NCBI RefSeq assembly: GCF_002878395.1 | Contig: NC_061118.1 | Coordinates: forward strand, 85,127,526-85,191,525 | DNA from: Capsicum annuum | Taxonomy: Eukaryota; Streptophyta; Magnoliopsida; Solanales; Solanaceae | Direction: 5' to 3' | DNA: 64,000 nucleotides | Shown: piece after piece, positions 60,085 through 64,000 of the stretch | How the letters are laid out: the number at the start of each line of letters is the position of its first letter | Position numbering within the stretch: position 1 is the first letter of the stretch | Translations under genes and position numbers: made by a program | The notes under the pieces: model-generated | Seen by the model: only the letters and a program-made list of their open reading frames with translations | Told to the model about the DNA's origin: nothing | Database searches by the model: none

Positions 60085-61591
60085 TTTATCATAACAAGGG
60101 CCTAGTTGTGATGGGTATCTCAAGTCCCAAGTCGATGGGAGATCACCCCTTGTACCTAACCAAACCAAATACACCACACCCCAAACTAGGATGAATTTCG
60201 AACATATATCAAGATAAGAGATCATAAATTTAAAGAAATTTACATAATTCTTCAACCAAAACCCACTGATATGGATATCAATACCAATACTAATACAAAT
60301 ACTCATACTGACACCGCCGATGCAAATATTAATTCGACCAAGCCTCTAACAAAAATCAAATTTTATCCTATTCGGACATTCCCTTGACCTTATCCAAAAA
60401 CCAAATTAAAAGGAATAGTCAAAATGTAAAGGAAACCATAATCATTAAATGGGGTCTTTTGAAGTATAGAAGCTCACCACTTCAATCAGACTTGCTAGCT
60501 AATCCCAAATCTAAGTCACTGAGAAGTAGAAGTATGGACAGTTCCTACATTGTGTGGGGATAATACATCCGAAGATGGTTAGAGGGGTGAACGCTAGCAT
60601 GTAACTTAGGGATAAGTATAATAGTTCAAGACTACTTCATTTTTACAAATTCTCGCAATTCTAATAACTAGAACAAATTTCACAGTAATTGGGTTGGGGT
60701 TATAACCACTTCAAAGCCACAAGTTTAGGAAAATCACAATTACCGAGTTCGTTCACCATACCCATTCACCCACAAGTTTAAACCATTTTAAAAGCATAAA
60801 AGTCATACACACAAACCATGAGAAACATTGTTCTATTCATAACATGCAAAATCCCCAACCTTTGTTTCAAAAATAACAAAAATCTTATGAACAATACTTT
60901 AAATCACATGATTTTTCAAAATTAACATTGTGGGAAGAGTAACTTGCTTGAAATAATAAGATTTATGAAGAGAAACCACTCTTGAGAACCCTAATTAATA
61001 AACCTTTTAAAACCCTAGCCTTACCTTGAATAGAGAGTTTGAGAGAGAATTTGAGTGTGTTTTATATGTTAAATTGTTGAATAAATGCGCCAAAAGTGTT
61101 TTATGGATGTGGGGTCTAAAAAGTTTTAAGTGAGAAATTTCTAAAGTGCTCCAAATTAAAAACTGGAAAAGCATCATCTTTGGCTACGAGTAAACGACTT
61201 TACTCATGCCCACAACTTACGACTCCTAACCATAAATTGTAAACAGGACACTGTCTAGGATCCCCAACACCGTTATCCTTACGACTTAACCCACCAACTC
61301 GTAACATGACCATACGACTAATAGGTGCCTACTCATAAGTAACATAGAACCTAAATAAATCGAACACTAGACATCCTACGATTTGAACCTATGGCTCATA
61401 ACATATCCTAACACTCATAGTGAGCCACTCATACTCAAAGTAGAACCTTGTAAGTAAGTTTCTTATTTAGTTATGATCAGGGTCCTATGATCTGTAACCA
61501 CGTCTCACAACTAGTCATCAGGAGTCGTGTCCAAGGCAGTAAGCCCAAAGCTCAAGAATTTTAAAGGGCCAAAAATCCAGGAAATGTTACA
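60085..61591 (-). repeat. Element D 3' LTR
   Basis: Same family as A's LTR but 1.5 kb rather than 2.1 kb: the left 560 bp match A from 55230 to about 55740, then it resumes at A's 56385 or so. It ends AATGTTACA at 61591. It has many TACGACTC/ACTCGTAA-like words at 61180-61540. Confidence 0.8.
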
Positions 61592-61779
61592 TTCTTATCT
61601 ACTTGGATCATTCATCCTCGAATGATGGGACATAGCAAGCGATAGCACAAATTAACTCTATATTTACCTACTCTTACCTTAAAGATAGAAAAGAAGAATA
61701 CCAAGGAATTTACAATCTTTCCTTTAACAAAGTATAAAAACAAAGATGCAAAGGACTACACATACCTAAAGCACTATTT

Positions 61780-63340
61780 TTTATATCAAGAATAGGAGTA
61801 GATACTTAGACTTCATGTCCTGTTCGACTTCACAAGTAGGCTCTTCCACCTTGTGGTTCCTCCAAAAAACCTTCACCAAAACTACGTTTTTTTTCCACAA
61901 CCAGCAAAGTTACTGATCAAAAATTTCAATTAGAACTTCCTCATATGATAAGGAATATGAAATACCAATATCCTTTATAGGCATAGTAAGCAACGGTTGA
62001 CCCACACACATCCTCAACATCGATACGAGAAACATCGGGCGAACAGAACTCAAACTAGAGGAAAACTCCAACTCATATGAAACATCACCAACCTTCTTTA
62101 AGATCAGGTACAGATCAATATACCAGGAACTCAGCTTTTCTTTCTTCACAAACTGCATTCCTCCATTCACGGAAATACCTATAAGAACACCTTATCACCA
62201 ATCTCAAACTTTAACTCCCTACGCTTTACATCTGCATAGGAATTTTGGTGACTTTGGGCGGATTTAAGCATATTACAAATTACCTTCACCTTCTCCATTG
62301 CTTGGTGAACCAAATCAAGGTCAAACATCTTCGACTTACCAAGCTTGAACCACCCAATAGGAGACCTACACCTCCTACCATACCATGCCTCAAAAGGAGC
62401 CATTCCAATACTATAGTGGTAGCTATTATTATGTGAAAAATCTTCAAGAGGAAAATAATCAACCCAACTACCACCATAATCAATAATACTAGACGAAAGA
62501 ATATCTTACAATATCTGAATAGTCATTTTGGTTTGCCCATTCGACTGCAGGTGGAAAGCAGTACTAAGGCTCATTTTTGTTCCCAAACCTCTGCGAAACA
62601 AATGCCAAAAATGCAATGAGAACTGAATACCATGATTTGACATGATAGAAATAGGCACCCCATGTAACCTCACAATCTCTTAGAGGAACAACCTCGCATA
62701 ATCCTCTGTGGAATAATTAGTCTTCACTGGCAAAAAGTGAGCAAACTTAGTCATCCTATCCAAGATGAACCAAATAAAATCAAACAAATTTCCAGACCAA
62801 GGAAGGAAGGTAATGAAATCCATATTAATTATCTCTCATTTCCACACCGGTAGTTCAATCTATTCAGTTAACCCACTAGGCCTCATGTTCTCAACCTTCA
62901 TTTGTTCATAAACCATGCATTTAGCCACAAAACTGGCCATATCTCACTTTATTTTATTCCACCAATAGATCTTCTTAAGAACATCATACATCTTTGTCGA
63001 ACCGGTATGAATGACATAGCGCGACTTATGAGCCTCAGCTAAGATCCTCTTTCTCAACCCATTTTTAATTTGGAATACATATTCTGACTTGGTACCTAAA
63101 GATACTATCATCACCAATCGGAAAAGCTATAACCTTTTGTTGACCCACATCTCCCTCGATCTTTATAAAGACAGGATCCAGTACTTGTTTCTCCTTTATC
63201 TCAGCAACAAGGGTTGACTTCACCATCTCTTGCATAAACACACCACCATCCTCAAAGTCTAAGAGACTAACTCCACGGTTGGCCAAATGGTGAATGTCCT
63301 TCACTGACTCTATTTTATCCTCATCCACATGAGCTAGACT
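61780..63340 (-). pseudogene. Element D integrase with chromodomain-like tail
   Basis: Reading from 63340: a linker, then the core. The second catalytic Asp position at about 62630-62645 reads SNHGIQF (Asp replaced by Asn), and the catalytic Glu position near 62530 reads GQTKMTIQ (Glu replaced by Lys), so strand transfer would be lost. 62403-62179 is open with MAPFEAWYGRRCRSPIGWF. 62170-61910 covers the C-terminal domain (VGDVSYELEFSSSLSSVRPM). Tail residues VLVKVFWRNHKVEEPTCE at about 61815-61870 are the chromodomain-like end. Confidence 0.82.
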
Positions 63341-63749
63341 CCCCATGGATAACCTGCTAGGAGCATCAACAACCATATTAGCTTTACCTGGGTGATAGTG
63401 GAGACTCATGTAGTAGTCTTTTAGCAACTCCAACCATCTCCTCTGCATGAGATTTAATTTCTTAAGGCTGAACACATATTGCAGGATCTTGTAATTAGAA
63501 AAGATATCCACATAGACTCCATAAAAATTGTGATGCTAAATCTTTAATGGAAACACTAATGCCAAAATCTCCAATTCATGAGTTGGATAATTATTTTCAT
63601 GAACTTTCAACTGTCTAGAAGCATAGGCCACTACCCTACCAGGCTTCATTGACATGCAACCTAGACCTACACGAGACACATCATAATAGACAACTAAACT
63701 ATCAACACCATTGGGCAGAGAAAAAATTGGATCTAAAGTCAACTTATCT
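63341..63749 (-). pseudogene. Element D RNase H
   Basis: 63742-63536 reads [20 protein letters not shown] and [10 protein letters not shown], then [16 protein letters not shown]. It continues in another frame from 63511 with YKILQYVFSLKKLNLMQRRW and HYHPGKANMV. A single frame change near 63530 separates the two parts; otherwise it is the best preserved pol segment of the Tekay elements here. Confidence 0.83.
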
Positions 63750-64000
63750 TAAGCTTCTCAAAACTACCCTCACAAGTGTCAGACCACAACACCATCACCT
63801 TTTTTATGTCAATTTAGTAAACGGTGCAGCTATAGTCGAGTAACTCTCCATAAACTATGTATAGTAACCAGCTAAACCTAAGAAGCTCTGAATATTGGTT
63901 GGAGTTGTGGGCCTAGGAAACTTTTTAACCACTCCAACTTTCTGCGGATCCACCATGATACCTTCTTTAGAAATGAAATGACCCAAAAAAGTAATAGCTT
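63750..64000 (-). pseudogene. Element D reverse transcriptase, C-terminal end
   Basis: The minus strand from the window edge reads AITFLGHFISKEGIMVDPQK, then IQSFLGLAGYYT followed by a stop, then FMESYSTIAAPFTKLT, the thumb/connection part. The catalytic region lies outside the window. Confidence 0.8.

Larger units (their letters stand above)
61592..64000 (-). mobile_element. Element D: Tekay chromovirus, 3' half (continues past the window)
   Basis: In minus-strand order from the right edge: end of RT, RNase H, integrase, chromodomain-like tail, then a decayed polypurine region and the LTR at 60085-61591. It is homologous to A throughout (compare 1135-1403 and 8371-10200). It faces the same way as A. 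The 5' half and 5' LTR are outside the window. Confidence 0.83.

Noticed and set aside
1..64000. tRNA or rRNA genes
   Set aside because: Only short tRNA-complementary primer sites were found; no cloverleaf or rRNA segment was recognised by eye.

Overview
The window looks like plant nuclear heterochromatin. It is AT-rich and has no host gene I can support. Nearly every base belongs to a decayed LTR retrotransposon or to one CACTA DNA transposon. The mix of Tekay/Del chromoviruses, Athila-type Ty3 elements and SIRE/Tork-like Ty1/copia elements fits a large eudicot genome. The families look Solanaceae-like (pepper or a relative), but that is a guess from family resemblance only.

Layout: the window is a set of nested insertions up to four levels deep. 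Level 0 is a plus-strand copia element (G), seen only at 57350-60084. Two minus-strand Tekay chromoviruses sit against it: A (1-57349, 3' LTR cut by the window edge) and D (from 60085 past the right edge). A has been split by two insertions. H (1404-8370, plus strand) is an Athila-type element with gag and protease only, inside A's integrase. B (11005-53220, minus strand) is a Tekay-related element with no coding capacity, at A's protease/RT junction. Both LTRs of B were hit in turn: the left one by C, a long Athila element (12906-39308, minus), and the right one by E, a copia element (43399-51043, plus). C itself carries two insertions: F (18338-25452, minus), an Athila-like element that lost gag-pol, and a CACTA transposon (29493-34637).

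The nesting rests on target-site duplications and reading continuity. C is flanked by AAAAG on both sides, F by GATAC on both sides, the CACTA element by GGA on both sides, and E by CCTCC/CCTCT. With the insertions removed, A's pol reads through each insertion point (integrase to integrase, protease to RT), and both LTRs of B realign.

How the parts relate: A and D keep the Tekay order gag-protease-RT-RNase H-integrase-chromodomain, with initiator-Met tRNA primer sites. C keeps gag-protease-RT-RNase H-integrase plus an extra ORF in the env position, with an Asp-tRNA-type primer site. E keeps gag-protease-integrase-RT-RNase H. None is intact: stops, frameshifts and lost catalytic residues occur throughout. 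The most unusual structures are a hexameric higher-order minisatellite inside the CACTA element, and CpG-containing palindromic tracts shared between an element's LTR and the leader in front of its env-position ORF.
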